Assembly: GCF_022682495.2 (NCBI RefSeq)
Contig: NC_071397.1
Span: 16,025,082-16,089,081 of the forward strand
From: Desmodus rotundus
Lineage: Eukaryota; Chordata; Mammalia; Chiroptera; Phyllostomidae
DNA: 64,000 bases
Direction of reading: 5' to 3'
Positions 44,077 to 54,669 of this stretch are shown piece after piece. The position numbers and the translations under genes are program-made. The first letter of the stretch is position 1; each line of letters opens with the position of its first letter. Below the pieces are notes generated by a model. It worked only from the letters and a program-made list of their open reading frames with translations. It searched no databases and had not been told where the DNA came from.

Positions 44077-45747
44077 TAATAATCTTTAAAATAGACTTCC
44101 AGCCAAGATGGAAGCATAGGTAGATTCACTTTGCCTCCTTGCATAACCATAAGAAGGATAACAACCAATCTAAAACCAAAAATCAACTAGAACTGCCAGA
44201 ATATCAAACTGTATGGAAGTTCGACAACCAAGGATTTAAAGAAGAAATATTCATTCAGATGTGTAGGGGCAGCAGAGAGGATGCAGTGTGATGTAGCGAG
44301 GCAGAGGAGGGCAGGGGCAGCAAGAGGCAACCGTGGCAGCAGCTGGCAGAACAGGCAGTCCCACTTTCACTTGTGGCAGATAAAAACCAGGAGGGACAAC
44401 TGGGGAGCAAGCAATCCCAGCCCCAGGTCTGACCACACAGCTCAGGGTTCCATGCCAGGAAAGAAAGCATCGTAACCTCTGGCTGTTAAACCTTTGGCCT
44501 CTGAGACAAAGAAATATGGCCCAAATTAAAGAACAGATCAAAACTCCAGAAAAACAACTAAGTGACAAGGAGATAGCCAACCTATCAGATGCAGAGTTCA
44601 AAACACTGGTAATCAGCATGCTCACAGAATGATTGAGTACATTCACAAAATAAAGGAAGACGTGAAGGCTATACAAAATGAAAATATACAGAGAACAGTG
44701 AAAGGAAGGATACAGGGACTCAAATCAATGATTTGGAACAGAAGGAGGAAATAAACATTCAACCAGAAGAGAATGAAGAAACAAGAATTCAAAAAAATGA
44801 GGAGAGGCTCAGGAACCTCTGGGGCAACTTAAAATGTTCCAACATCTGAATCATAGGGGAGCCAGAAGGAGAAGAGGAAGAGCAAGAATTTCAAAAATTT
44901 ATGTGAAAAAATAATGAGGGAGAACTTCCCCAATCTGGTGAAGGAAATAGACTTTCAGGAAGTCCAGGAAGGCTACAGAGTCCCAAAGAAGTTGGATCCC
45001 AGAAGAAACACACAAAGACACATCACACTTAAATTACTCAAGATTAAAGATAAGGAGAGAATCTTAAAAGCAGAGAGAAAAGGAGAGAGTTCCCTACAAA
45101 GGAGTTCCCATAAGACTATCAGCTGATTTCTCAAAAGAAACTTTGCAGGCAAGAATGGACTGGCAAGAAGTATTCGAAGTGATGAAAAGCAAAGACCTAC
45201 ATCCAAGATTACTCTATCCAGCAAAGCTATCATTTAGAATGGAAGGGCAGATAAAGTGCTTTCCAGACAAGGAAAAGGTAAGGTAGTTTGTAATCAGCAA
45301 GCCTCGTTGTATGAAATGTTGAAGAGACTTATCTAAGAAAAAGAAGATCAAAACTATGAATAGTAAAATAACAACAAACACAACTATCAACAACAGAATC
45401 TAAAAAAACAAAAACAAACTGGACAAGCAACTAGAACAGGAGCAGAGTCATAGATTTGAAGATCACACAGAAGGTTGTCAGTGGGCAGGGGGAGGGGTAG
45501 AATGGGGAAAAATCTAGAGGGGGTAAGTAGCATAGTCGACAGGTACAGAATAGACAGGAAGGTGTTAGAAATAGTATGGGAAGTGGAGAAGCCAAAGAAC
45601 TCACATGTACAATCCAAAGACATGAACTAAGGGGAAGGTTGCTGGAGAGAATGGGGGTACCAGGCGGAGGGGAGCAAAGAGGGAAAATAGGACAACTGTA
45701 ATAGCATAATCAATAAAATATACTTAAAAATAATAATCTTTAAAATA
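44077..45747 (+). mobile_element. full-length HAL1 (half-L1) retrotransposon
   Basis: A 1637-bp element (44094-45730) between perfect 17-bp direct repeats TAATAATCTTTAAAATA (44077-44093, 45731-45747). The 5' end GACTTCCAGCCAAGATGG holds the YY1-type CCAAGATGG core found at L1 starts. A 5' UTR of about 420 bp precedes ORF1 (from 44516). After ORF1 comes directly the bat L1 3' UTR, ending 'ggacaactgtaatagcataa' with AATAAA at 45712. There is no trace of ORF2 between them. L1-derived elements with ORF1 only are known as HAL1 and rely on L1 ORF2 supplied in trans. The intact ends and perfect duplication make this one of the younger insertions here. Confidence 0.87.
44516..45290 (+). pseudogene. 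HAL1/L1 ORF1 pseudogene
   Basis: The remains of L1 ORF1, the RNA-binding chaperone that coats L1 RNA. The start reads MAQIKEQIKTPEKQLSDKEI. An in-frame TGA at codon 39 (44630-44632) follows a FKTLVISMLTE string. Downstream pieces in shifted frames keep an ENFPNLVKEIDFQEVQE block, then a VPKKLDPRRN-TQRHI block and KIKDKERILKA from the RRM/C-terminal domain (44914-45080). After another shift comes an LHPRLLYPAKLSFRMEGQ-type end in the third frame. At least one nonsense change and two or more frameshifts exclude function. Confidence 0.85.
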
Positions 45748-45801
45748 CACAAACTGAACTTGTAGCTTTTATTTGGTGTTTTAATTGGTGGAATCCCTGA
45801 A

Positions 45802-45898
45802 GTGTGTGTGTGTGTAATCGTATATAGATATGTATAATATATGTGTATATATACATATTATATGTATTATATACACACACATATATATGTACATATAA
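45802..45898. repeat. TG then TA/GT microsatellite
   Basis: TGTGTGTGTGTG is followed by TATATG/TATTAT units and an ACACACACATATATAT segment. It can fold on itself because both strands of the TA/CA repeat occur close together. Confidence 0.85.
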
Positions 45899-46487
45899 CC
45901 TTGTATAGACTAATTAGTAAATGCAAATTTAGGTAAGATTTTTGAGAGTATATATTTCCTACTGATTTTGTATATTGTGTAAAAATCAAGTTCTTTATTG
46001 AATGGAGGACTGGAATGAATGGCTAGAAACTGGACATTCTTCTTTGAGAACAGTTTTTGACCTGAACATGTCCTGTGGCAAGCGACAGGCACTGTGTCAT
46101 GATATCCTGACTTATTTGACAGTTTCTTTTTAAAAATGTTTGGTGCGGATTAGAGCACATACCCTGTTCCCTAGATTCAAGAACAGATCTGCTGAGCTCG
46201 TTTCCTAGCTATTTGCACAACTATTTGCATAACTATTTCATAACTATCTGCTTTTGAATAATATGGTTGGATTTTCTCTCCCTCTCTCTCTGTTTATATT
46301 TACCTTTAAGAAAACATTTTAAGACATAAATCTTGCTCAAAAGCCATGGGCCTATTCATAACAATATCAAAATATCAGATTGTGTCATAATTAAGTGACA
46401 GTTGACCTCAAAATAGAAGTCCAGTCAAGGCCTTCCCATCTTAGAGAACCAGAAAGCTACAGTCTAGGCTCTGCTTGATTTATATTA
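45899..46487. other. no confident feature
   Basis: A possible MIR remnant lies near 46145-46240 ('gcggattagagcacatacc', 'ctagattcaagaacagatctg'), too weak to annotate. There is a short local repeat 'actatttgca' around 46208-46240. Confidence 0.4.
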
Positions 46488-46623
46488 TAAAGGGGGGGAG
46501 CAAAAGTAGGATTACAGTCATTCATATGGATAAAGATATGCAGGTTATGATTATTACAATAGCCTTATGAATTCAAAAGAATGTCACAGTGTCACTGTAA
46601 ACCCACTTTTGCCCACACTTCTA
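46488..46623. mobile_element. mariner-type MITE at TA site, second copy
   Basis: 132 bp (46490-46621) between TA dinucleotides (46488-46489, 46622-46623). The left end carries GAGCAAAAGTAGGATTACAG. The right end, complemented, carries GGGCAAAAGTGGGTTTACAG. It has the same ends and size as 34151-34279, so the two copies define one family with ends near CAGGRTGGGRCAAAAGTRGG. Confidence 0.87.
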
Positions 46624-46924
46624 TTTATGAGGAAAGAGAAGTTTGGAATTGTGATCATGGATATAAATTGGCACCCCTGGCAAGAAAACACTGGAATTGA
46701 CATCTTACAAAACTGGGGGTGAAAGACATGTAGATTAAAGGAAAGTGCTATAGATTCTATTCCAGTTCGGCCTAATTATCTGCAACATCCATTATATTAA
46801 ACATGTAAAAATGAAGCTGCAGCGCCCAAGGTACTGTTATCTTGGAAATGTTGGTAGAGGAAATTTTGTGGCAAGGTGTGGGTAAGGGCAACTTTTTTCA
46901 TTTGAAAATGAAAAGATTTTGAGG

Positions 46925-47130
46925 CTTCAAACTTTGTTCAAAGCATTGTTCTCCCTATTACTTCACTTAATCCTTACGACCTCTCTGCGAAGTTGCTATT
47001 GTTATTTTCATTCCCCTTTGACAGTAAAGAAAGGAATAAAAGGTCAGTGCATTGCCCACATCCTTCATTTAGCAAGGGGCAGAGCTGGAATTTGGATCCA
47101 GATAATCTATCTCTGGGATCAGCCCACTAG
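46925..47130 (-). mobile_element. MIR SINE, antisense
   Basis: 'ttcacttaatccttacgacc', 'gctattgttattttcattcc', 'gcattgcccacatccttc', 'ggggcagagctggaatttgg' and 'gatccagataatctat' follow the MIR reverse-complement order. Confidence 0.78.
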
Positions 47131-47318
47131 ATCACTCCTGCTTTTCTTCCTACTTCTCTGCCTATATGAAAAAGGCCTTCCCATAACCAATGCACTGAAA
47201 ACCACCAGCTTCCAGAGAAGACTCAGTCCTCAAGGAAAGAACTCAGATGCTGTACAGTCAGGTTAGAATGCCATCCGCCTACCCCAGCTTTATTGAGATG
47301 CAATTGGCACACAGCATG

Positions 47319-47540
47319 TACAGCATAATGATACTTTAAAAAAGATTTTATTTATGTATTTATTTTTAGAGGGAAGGGAATGAGAAAGAGAGGGAGAGAA
47401 ACTCTCACGTGCCCCCTACTGGGGACCTGGTCTGCAACCCAGGCATATGCCCTGACTGGGAATCAAACCGGCTACCCTTTGGTTTGCAGATTGGCACTCA
47501 ATCCACTGAGCCACACCAGCCAGGGTTACAGCATAATTAT
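47319..47540 (-). mobile_element. Ves SINE, AAATCTTT-tailed subfamily
   Basis: The body is 47333-47526, with head complement 'gccacaccagccaggg' at the right and tail 'aaaaaagattttatttatg' at the left. Flanks TACAGCATAATGAT (47319-47332) and TACAGCATAATTAT (47527-47540) match at 13 of 14. Confidence 0.94.
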
Positions 47541-47546
47541 TTGACA

Positions 47547-47582
47547 CATATATATATATGTGTATATATATATATATATAAA
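47547..47582. repeat. TA microsatellite
   Basis: Two TA runs joined by GTG, immediately right of the SINE duplication. Confidence 0.9.
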
Positions 47583-48154
47583 GCTTATCAAAGTAAGTTT
47601 AGTTAACATTCCATCATCTCATATAGACACAAAAAGTAAAAAGAAAAAAACGTTTTTTTTCCTTGTGATGAGAACTGTTAGGATTTACTTTCTTAGCAAC
47701 TTTCATATATACCACACAGAAGCGTTAACTATAGTCATCATGTTGTATATTACATTGCTAGTATTTATCTTGCAACTGGAAGCTATCTTTGACTACATCA
47801 ATCCAATTTCCCTCTCCCTCCATACCCTTCCCCTGGTAACCACAAATCAGATCTCTTTTTCTATGCTTGTTTATTTTTCTCTTCTTCCTTTGAGAAGGAA
47901 AGAAAGACTGGCATTTCCATCCTCTGAATTTCTTCTTCTTACTGCTTCTTCAAAGGACTTTTCTTTCACCTTCCGAAATACTGGTTTTTTTCCAATTATT
48001 CAATCTCTTCCTCTTTTCTCTCAGTTTCTTTTCTCCCTTTTTCTCAATTTCTTTCCCGCCTATCATCCATCATTTCTAGACACACCTGTGTGTGTGGCCC
48101 TGCTGTCTTTTTATGATCCGAGTCCACATTTCCAATTGGTTGTTCCGCAGTCCT

Positions 48155-48540
48155 AGTTAGGTGTCCTACCAGCTCCTTAAATTAGACATTTTTCAGTTGA
48201 ACCAGTTTTCAAAGACCAGATCCTTCACACTTTCCTCATCCTTTTCAGGGGGACCGCTCTGGTTTCCAGGCTCAAGGCTTTGGTATCACCTTCAATTCTT
48301 GGGCTGCCATTCTTCCTGTACCAGTAAAGTCCTGGAGATTCTGTTCCTTGCCTATGTCTGTCCAAGTTGCTGTTTCTGTTTCACAACATGACAACCACTT
48401 TAGTTCCAGTTTTCGCACTCCCCTCACCATTTTCAGTCGATGGCTGTCCTCCCCACCTATAGGCTCTATCCCAGTCTGTAACTTGCATTTCTCAGGCTTT
48501 TGACATAAGCTGCTATTCCAGAATACCCAGCCCCCACAGA
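48155..48540 (+). mobile_element. L2 LINE ORF2 fragment
   Basis: A sense L2 stretch: 'ccaggctcaaggctttggta' and 'tcaccttcaattcttggg' correspond to the L2 'aaccttggagtcatccttgactc' block. 'ctggagattctgttccttgcc' and 'gctgtttctgtttcacaac' follow. The longer open frame just upstream (47560-48156) runs through TA repeat and L1M and is fortuitous. Confidence 0.5.
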
Positions 48541-48959
48541 AACATTCACTTTCATTTTCTTCCATGCCTCTATGTTCTCCTACTGATGGAGACATTTTAA
48601 ATTATTTTTGTCTGTTATTGCCATCATCTCCCTATACTTTCATGTATTCCCATATTCTGTTCTCTTAGATTGAAATGCCTTTCTAACATACTTGCCTCAA
48701 AAACTTGCATTCGTTTTTTTGAATTCAAGCATTGTTCTCTATAAACAAACAAACAACAAAGAGTAACAAAAAGCTTTTTGTTACTCTTCTCAAGAAAGTT
48801 GTAACCAATATAACAATAATTAGATTTTTAAGGGGAAAAGTCTACTTTCTATCTCTTGCTTTCACGATATCATAAATAAATGGCTATGACATAGTTTAAT
48901 ATACTGTGTTTAAATGTTGGTTTATATGTCTGTCCTCACATGCAACTGTGTCAAAGGGT
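48541..48959. other. no recognised feature
   Basis: It contains a perfect short hairpin-like pair, AGAGTAACAAAAAGC / GCTTTTTGTTACTCT (about 48759-48786), with almost no loop. Nothing else is supported. Confidence 0.6.
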
Positions 48960-49050
48960 GAGAACTGACCATTTTATCTTTATTTCTCTAATACTTCCTA
49001 TGGCTCGGAGCGGGCATTTTATGGACACTTGCTAAATAACTTGTTGGAAA
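48960..49050 (+). mobile_element. L2 LINE 3' end
   Basis: 'ttatttctctaatacttcc', then 'gagcgggcattttatggac' and 'acttgctaaataacttgttgg' are a decayed L2 terminus. The SINE at 49055 follows closely. Confidence 0.5.
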
Positions 49051-49054
49051 TTTG

Positions 49055-49250
49055 GGGGTTTTTTAATTACTTGATTAAAGAGGAGGGGGAAGAGAAAGAG
49101 AGCTGGAAAGTCAGAAGAACACTGGCTTTGTTCCACTTATTTATGCATCGTTGGTTGGCTCTTGAATACGCCCTGATTGGAGATGGAGCCCACGACCTTG
49201 GCCTGTCAGGATGACACGCTAACGGAATGAGCTGCCAGGCCAGGGCTGAA
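49055..49250 (-). mobile_element. divergent tRNA-SINE, third subfamily
   Basis: On the minus strand the head is GCCCTGGCCTGGCAGCTCA. A 'gcgtgtcatcctgacaggcc' B-box side follows, then 'ccaaccaacgatgcataaat' and 'aagtggaacaaagccagtg', ending in 'tctctttctcttcccc' and an A-poor tail. This differs from both other Ves groups in the A/B box spacing text and in the 'gcataaataagtgg' block. Flanks GGAAATTT (left) and GAAAATTT (right) may be the old target duplication. Confidence 0.78.
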
Positions 49251-49853
49251 AATTTAGCTTTAATCATTGTTGTCTATATGGGAGATCCTAAGCGTTGCTT
49301 TTCCCTCTGAGTTCTACCTAATTGAGAAAAAGACACAACAAAGCAGTGTACACTGTTTGTTTCCTTGTTGGCGAAACCAGTGGGTAGACCTTGGCCAAAC
49401 CGCCTGACTCCCAGCCCTCTTTGAACTAATTCCTCCAGGCACAGGCGAGTAGGCTGCACATGCCAGAGCAGGAACCTGTTCCCTCAGTGGACAGTGGAAG
49501 TGTGAGCTGAACCCTCCATGTCTAAGTACAGCTGACCCAGGGTGGTGAGAGAGCCTCTTTGTCTTTGTGCCACCCTCTGGAGATGTGGGCCCATCAGAAT
49601 GATCATCTTCCTTCTGATGGGAGGAAGGAGTATGGATGGGTGTAGAGTTGGATGATCAGCTGGCTCCAGGTGGCTCATAATAGTCCTCATTTCAGCACTT
49701 GACAGGCCCATGTGCCACACTCCCCCTTAGTCCGGGCAAACTGGGACAGTTAATTACCAAAAAGCAGAAATGAGGGAACTTTGCTCTCAGCACTGTGAAA
49801 GAACAGAATTTCTGGGAAAGGGCAATGTTCGAGTGAAAAAAATTTCTTTCCAA
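49251..49853. other. no recognised feature
   Basis: Unique, somewhat GC-richer sequence. The open frames on the minus strand (49274-49459, 49484-49720) have no domain. Confidence 0.4.
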
Positions 49854-50101
49854 CTATTATGTTCTTTTTTTCTTAAAATGTATTTATTTATTTTTAGAGA
49901 GAGAGAGGAAGGGAGGAAGAAAGAGAAGGAGAGAAACATCAATGTGGGAGAAAAACATCAATTGGCTCACACATGCCCCAAATGGGGACCAAATCCACAA
50001 CCCAGGCATGTACCTTGACCAGGAATCAACCAGCCACCCTGTGCTTTGCGAGACAACACGCAATCAGCTGAGCCACACCGGTCAGGGCTATTATGTTCTT
50101 T
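49854..50101 (-). mobile_element. Ves SINE with 13-14-bp TSD
   Basis: The body is about 49868-50088: head complement 'gagccacaccggtcagggc' at the right, tail 'aaaatgtatttatttattt' at the left. The segment 'aaacatcaatgtgggag' / 'aaacatcaattggc' is duplicated inside. Flanks CTATTATGTTCTTT at 49854-49867 and 50088-50101 are identical. Confidence 0.95.
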
Positions 50102-50334
50102 AATGTTCTAACTATAAATGGTTTCACCTCATCTATTAGACTAAATATAAAGTATTCAGCCAGGCATTCACAATTTAGCACCAATCCACCTTTTTGATTT
50201 ATCACCTATTATTATGCAAATAATTGTTGAGAACCTGGCACAGACCAGTCAATTTTTAAAGCCATGCACCACACAGTAAATATAAAAAGGCTCTAAGCTT
50301 CCCATGGGTGAGATCCATTGGCAGTTCAGGTGGC

Positions 50335-50835
50335 CCCAGTGACTCCTCCCTGCACCCCCCCACCACTTAGTGATTCTGTCCCCTGGCGAGCGGGTGAGAC
50401 TTATTGACTTGCTTCTAACGAACAGGATAGTGCATCTGTGGTAGCGTGCTGTGGTGTCACTTCTAAGATTAGGCTATGAAAAAAGATGATAGCTTCTGTT
50501 TGGGGGGCTCTGCCTTAATTTGTTTTCCCCGAAGGAAGCCAGCTTCTATGTTGTGAGGCAGCCCTATGGAGAGGCTCACACGGCAAGGGACCAAGGCATA
50601 TCAATAACCATGTGAGGGAGCCTGGAAGCAGGTCTTTCCCACTCCCTCTCCTCCACAGCTGAGCTTTCAGATGAGACAGTAACTCCAGTTGACAGCTTAA
50701 CTTGAATTCTTGAGAGATTCTGAGTCATGCCTGGACACCAACTCTCCACTAACTGTAGGATAACGCATGTTTGTTGTTTTAAGTCACTAAGTTTTAGACT
50801 GGTTTACTATACAGCAATGAATAACTCATGCATCC
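50335..50835 (+). mobile_element. MLT1-type MaLR LTR
   Basis: Well preserved in order: 'gtcccctggcgagcgggtg', 'ggtgtcacttctaagatta', 'gatgatagcttctgtttgg', 'gaagccagcttctatgttg', 'ctatggagaggctcacacgg', 'gagtcatgcctggacacc', 'cgcatgtttgttgttttaag', 'tcactaagttttagactgg' and 'tatacagcaatgaataact'. No internal ERV sequence is present. It is a solo LTR. Confidence 0.85.
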
Positions 50836-50879
50836 ACAACTGGGCTTCTTCTGCTTGCTTGTTTTTGCTGATAGTTTCC

Positions 50880-50945
50880 TTAACATAGTGATTGCATGTA
50901 GTAGATGCTCAATAAATACTTTTACCGGTGAACGAATGAATGAAT
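50880..50945 (+). mobile_element. L2 LINE 3' end
   Basis: 'gtagtagatgctcaataaat' followed by 'gtgaacgaatgaatgaatg' is the L2 terminus. Confidence 0.8.
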
Positions 50946-51688
50946 GGGTAATATGAGTATCTCCTAATGGAAATTCTACTATTTATACAAAAAAGATTGT
51001 AATACCATTTAGGATCAGGGACTATGTTTTAGAAACATTGTGCTACCTGTACTGCTTGTGATAATGTCTTATGCATATAAGAACTTAACCATTCTTGATT
51101 GAAATTTGATATCTTACCTCTTTCGGATGCATGAAACCTGTGAAGCTACCACCCTGCTGAATTAGAATGTAGAGTTGGAGCTCATTTAGATAAAATTCAG
51201 GCTTGTATAAATAAGTATAATGAAGACCAGTGAATTGATCTCAAGCCAACTTATAACCTCATATGTTTGTTTCATATTTTTCCTTTTTTGATGTTCATTA
51301 CGTCAGTCATATCTTTTACCACTTCTTTAATTAGAGAATGGGCATGGGAATAGGCAGAGAATTTTGTGACTCTCACACCCATAATTAGAGCTATAAACTG
51401 AAAAGTCTTCCCTATGTGAGGAATTCACTCAGTTCCAAATGAGCTGAGATACAGAATTGCAAATAGTACTTGATGAGGAGTTAAGAGACTTGAGTTTTTG
51501 TCTTAGTTCTGCTAGTAACTAGTCATGCTACTAGCTATTTCTCTGTGCCTTAATGTCTTTAAGTGGGTTGTGCTACTGTTCCAGGAAAAAAAAAGTTGCC
51601 TTTGTGACTGCCTACTGTGAACTAGGTTCTAGATAACTCTTACAAAAGATACAAAATCATGTCTGTGAGTTTTTAAAAGAGACTAAAT
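50946..51688. other. no confident feature
   Basis: A MIR-like head ('gacttgagtttttgtcttagtt' and 'tttctctgtgccttaatgtc') is visible at about 51485-51565. The rest is unique. Confidence 0.4.
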
Positions 51689-51922
51689 TATTTGAATTTT
51701 TAAAAATCCTCACCAAAAAAAAAAATCCTCACCAAAGGATATGTTTATTGATTTACAGAAAGATGGAGAGAGAGAGGGAGAGGGCCTCTCATACGCATGC
51801 CAACCTGGGACTGAACCTACAACCTAGGTATGTGCCCTGACCAGGATTGAACCTGCAACCTTTTGGTACATGGGACGGTGCTCCAACCAACTGAGGTACC
51901 CAGCCAGGGCTATTTGAATTTT
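51689..51922 (-). mobile_element. Ves SINE, GGTGAGGA-tailed, tail motif duplicated
   Basis: The body is 51701-51910, with head complement 'aggtacccagccagggc'. The 3' motif, complemented TTTGGTGAGGAT, occurs twice (at about 51708-51716 and 51726-51737 on plus as 'atcctcaccaaa'), separated by an A run. Flanks TATTTGAATTTT at 51689-51700 and 51911-51922 are identical. It is the same tail type as the element at 921. Confidence 0.93.
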
Positions 51923-52164
51923 AGTAAATTAGTAATTTGCAGATTCTGTGTAAATTGTGACAAAAACAAGTAATGGAGGTCAAAATGAGCCCAGAAATCA
52001 GGGTTCTGAGGATAAGCAGAGAGATTCTTGGGACTTGCAAGTCCCCAATAATGACGTTACCAGCCCTAGTATAGCAGCCCTTCTGGGTCACTGACCAACA
52101 GGATTGGGTGAGATTCAGTGGTTGCCAGCACCTGACTAACATTTGTTTTATTCCATGTCAATAT

Positions 52165-52235
52165 TTCCAGGTAGGAGCCTCTCCTCCGTCTGGCACGGAG
52201 TAAGCACAGTAAATATGTGTGGACTGAGTTAATTA
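52165..52235 (+). mobile_element. L2 LINE 3' end
   Basis: 'cgtctggcacggagtaagc' and 'agtaaatatgtgtggactg' are a short decayed L2 terminus. Confidence 0.6.
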
Positions 52236-52334
52236 AAATAAAAGTTCTCTGCGTTCCAAGTTCCTGTTCAATGACTCCATGATTATGATAGGCATTATAT
52301 AAAAGCCTGTCAAATGCATCTTTTCTTTATCCTG

Positions 52335-52560
52335 GTAGAGTAGTAAGATCAGGGACTTTGGACTTGGACTTGGATTAAATGCCATAGACTTGCAAAGGCA
52401 ACAAACGTTCTTTAATCTTGCTAAGCCTCATTTTCATCATATGTAAAATGGAGAAATAATACAAAATTAATTTCCTACTTCAAAAAACTTGTGCAAACTA
52501 TATGAGAACAAATAAAAAACAGTTAAGTATAAATAATGTCTGACCCAGAATATAAGTTTA
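52335..52560 (+). mobile_element. MIR SINE
   Basis: 'gatcagggactttggacttg', 'cgttctttaatcttgctaag', 'cctcattttcatcatatgtaa', 'aatggagaaataatac' and 'gtataaataatgtctgac' give the sense MIR order. Confidence 0.8.
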
Positions 52561-54389
52561 GTACATTTTAGATTTTTCTGTCCTTTTTTTGTTTCACTTC
52601 CATTGTTATTATATCTGTGTACAACAAAGCAAGATGAAACAAAGTTCTAATAATAGCATCAAAGCTCACAGTAAAATTGGGAATCTCTGTGTTTATGCAT
52701 ATATGTAATTCACCCTGTGTGTTCCATTGGCCAGATAAGATCTGATTATGTTATGCATAATTATATTGAAATTTTTATATGTATTGAAATTTCCTTAGAC
52801 TTTACACCCTTAGTAATTAAAAGCATATTTTAATTTTGTTATAATTGTGTAGTTTATATACATTGACATGTGCCTAAGGTGATTCTTTAGTATTGGGCAA
52901 TAATGATGTAAATTATTTTAGCAGTATAAAATATGACATCACTGAAATCCATCTAGAGGAAATTGTTTTTATTTTACAATTATCTCTTATAAGAGCTACT
53001 CATTGATCAAGTTATTTTTAAGCTGCATGGTAGTGGGTGGGGTGAGGATGGGGCTGAGAGTTAATAAGGGAGAAATAAAATGACCTAAGTATTTAAAAAC
53101 GAGATTTCTCTAGATAAATAAACTTTCCCAATCAATACAACTAAAAAAGAATCAAAACTAATGATTCTCACCTGTCCTATCGTTCTCGGTGTACGTGGAA
53201 CAGGAGTCACTTGGGCAGTGGGATAGGCAGAGTTGGTCTTGTAAACCACACTCAAACCATAGGAGATTCCACTGCATCCACAGATTATGGGCCCTTAGCA
53301 GTCATCATTAATATTACTGATGGGAATTTGTTGTATTCCTCTGATGGAAAAGAACAGTGTTTGAAAATATATATGCCTATTGTTTTATGGCACATAAATA
53401 TACAAATGGTAAATTTTCACTCAGATCATTGGGTCAGCAGTAACAAATTCAGATCAATGTCATGTACATCCACTCATTTCTTCTTCTACTGACTCAACCG
53501 TCAGTCTCATACCTTGGGTTACTGTGTGTAGGCCCACCTGGTAACTGTTATGGCGGTAATTCCTGAGAATTGGCACTGGGGATGAAGGAAGAGAGAACTA
53601 AGTATAGACAACTATCTATTATAAATAAAAAGTTACTATGATTTCTTATAATGTATTTGTTTCTTATAATGTATTTGTTTCTTACCCTGTAATGGAGTCT
53701 GTGAACCTCGTTTGAATTAGGTAGGGCATCAGAATTCTGAATGCTGTGGCTTGTTGGCGAAATCCTAGTCCATATGGGCCTCTTTACTATTGTTACTTTG
53801 GGTAGAAACCTTCACAAGTTCCACTGGACTAAGGAGATGGTATTTTGAGAAGAAAGGCTGAAAAAGATTTTCTTAAATCCCTGAGTTGAAGAATTCTGCA
53901 TCAAAGATTCCCATCACTGTCTGTCATGGAGGCTGGTCTGTCAGAAAAATGTAGATAGCAATATGTTTTCCTTAAGACTTAAATATTTCCATTCAAATCG
54001 CTGGCCTGTCTTCTGAAATTATAAAATGTCTTGCCTTTTTATTGAAAAAGGATTATTTCTCTTAGGAAGTAATGATAAAAACAAATAGGAGCCTTTAAAA
54101 TGTCATTAATGTCATTAATTGGCATAATAGTAATTCACTATCCCCCACTTAAAAAAATTATGATCTGTGAGAAAATTAAAAAATCATCTCTTTGAATGAT
54201 TTTTAAAAGTGTACCTGAACAATCTCTCCTCCCACCTCACAATGAAATCTTACACAGAAACTTCCTTGTAAAGTGAATTTTTCTGGTTATAATGCAGTGA
54301 GGGTAGCTTACATGTCTTCCCTTCAGCTCATAACATAGCCCTTCCGTAGAATACTTGGGATCCCGAATGCAGAGCTTTAAAATATAATT
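52561..54389. other. mostly unique sequence
   Basis: No gene or confident family repeat. A 20-bp tandem (TTTCTTATAATGTATTTG, about two copies, 53641-53683) is the only structure I can name. The 93-codon frame at 53211-53492 has no domain. Confidence 0.45.
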
Positions 54390-54655
54390 AATTTAATTCC
54401 GTTTTATTGACATGCAATTGGCATATAAAATTGCAAGATATCTAAAGTGTGCATCTTGGTAACTCGATGCCCACCATCGAATTAATTAACATATCTATCA
54501 CCACCCTTTTTTTTGAGGGGTGAGAACACATGTTCTACTCTCATAGCTAATTTCGAGTCTGCAATACAATACATGCTATTAACTACAGTCGCCACGTTTT
54601 CTATTAGATCCCCAGACCTTAATTATCTTCTAGCTGAAAGTTTGTACCCTTTAAT
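54390..54655 (-). mobile_element. old L1M 3' end, antisense
   Basis: 'ttttattgacatgcaattgg', 'gtgtgcatcttggtaactcg', 'ttaacatatctatcacc', 'gctattaactacagtcgcc' and 'agctgaaagtttgtaccc' are the L1M terminal sequence in antisense, as at 47280. Confidence 0.8.
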
Positions 54656-54669
54656 TTTAGAAGCATTGG

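Larger units (their letters stand above)
47280..47870 (-). mobile_element. old L1M 3' end, antisense, split by a Ves SINE
   Basis: 'agctttattgagatgcaattg' (complement of the L1 terminus) precedes the SINE. After it come 'gtttagttaacattccatca', 'aactatagtcatcatgttg' and 'cttcccctggtaaccac'. These are known consecutive parts of old L1 3' UTRs. The SINE and its target duplication interrupt the L1. Confidence 0.75.

Noticed and set aside
44251..44676. 141-codon minus-strand frame
   Set aside because: Antisense shadow of the HAL1 5' UTR and ORF1 start.
47560..48156. 198-codon plus-strand frame, the longest in the window
   Set aside because: It begins in a TA microsatellite, runs through an antisense L1M 3' UTR and into pyrimidine-rich DNA. 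It has no domain and only low-complexity hydrophobic and serine-rich text.
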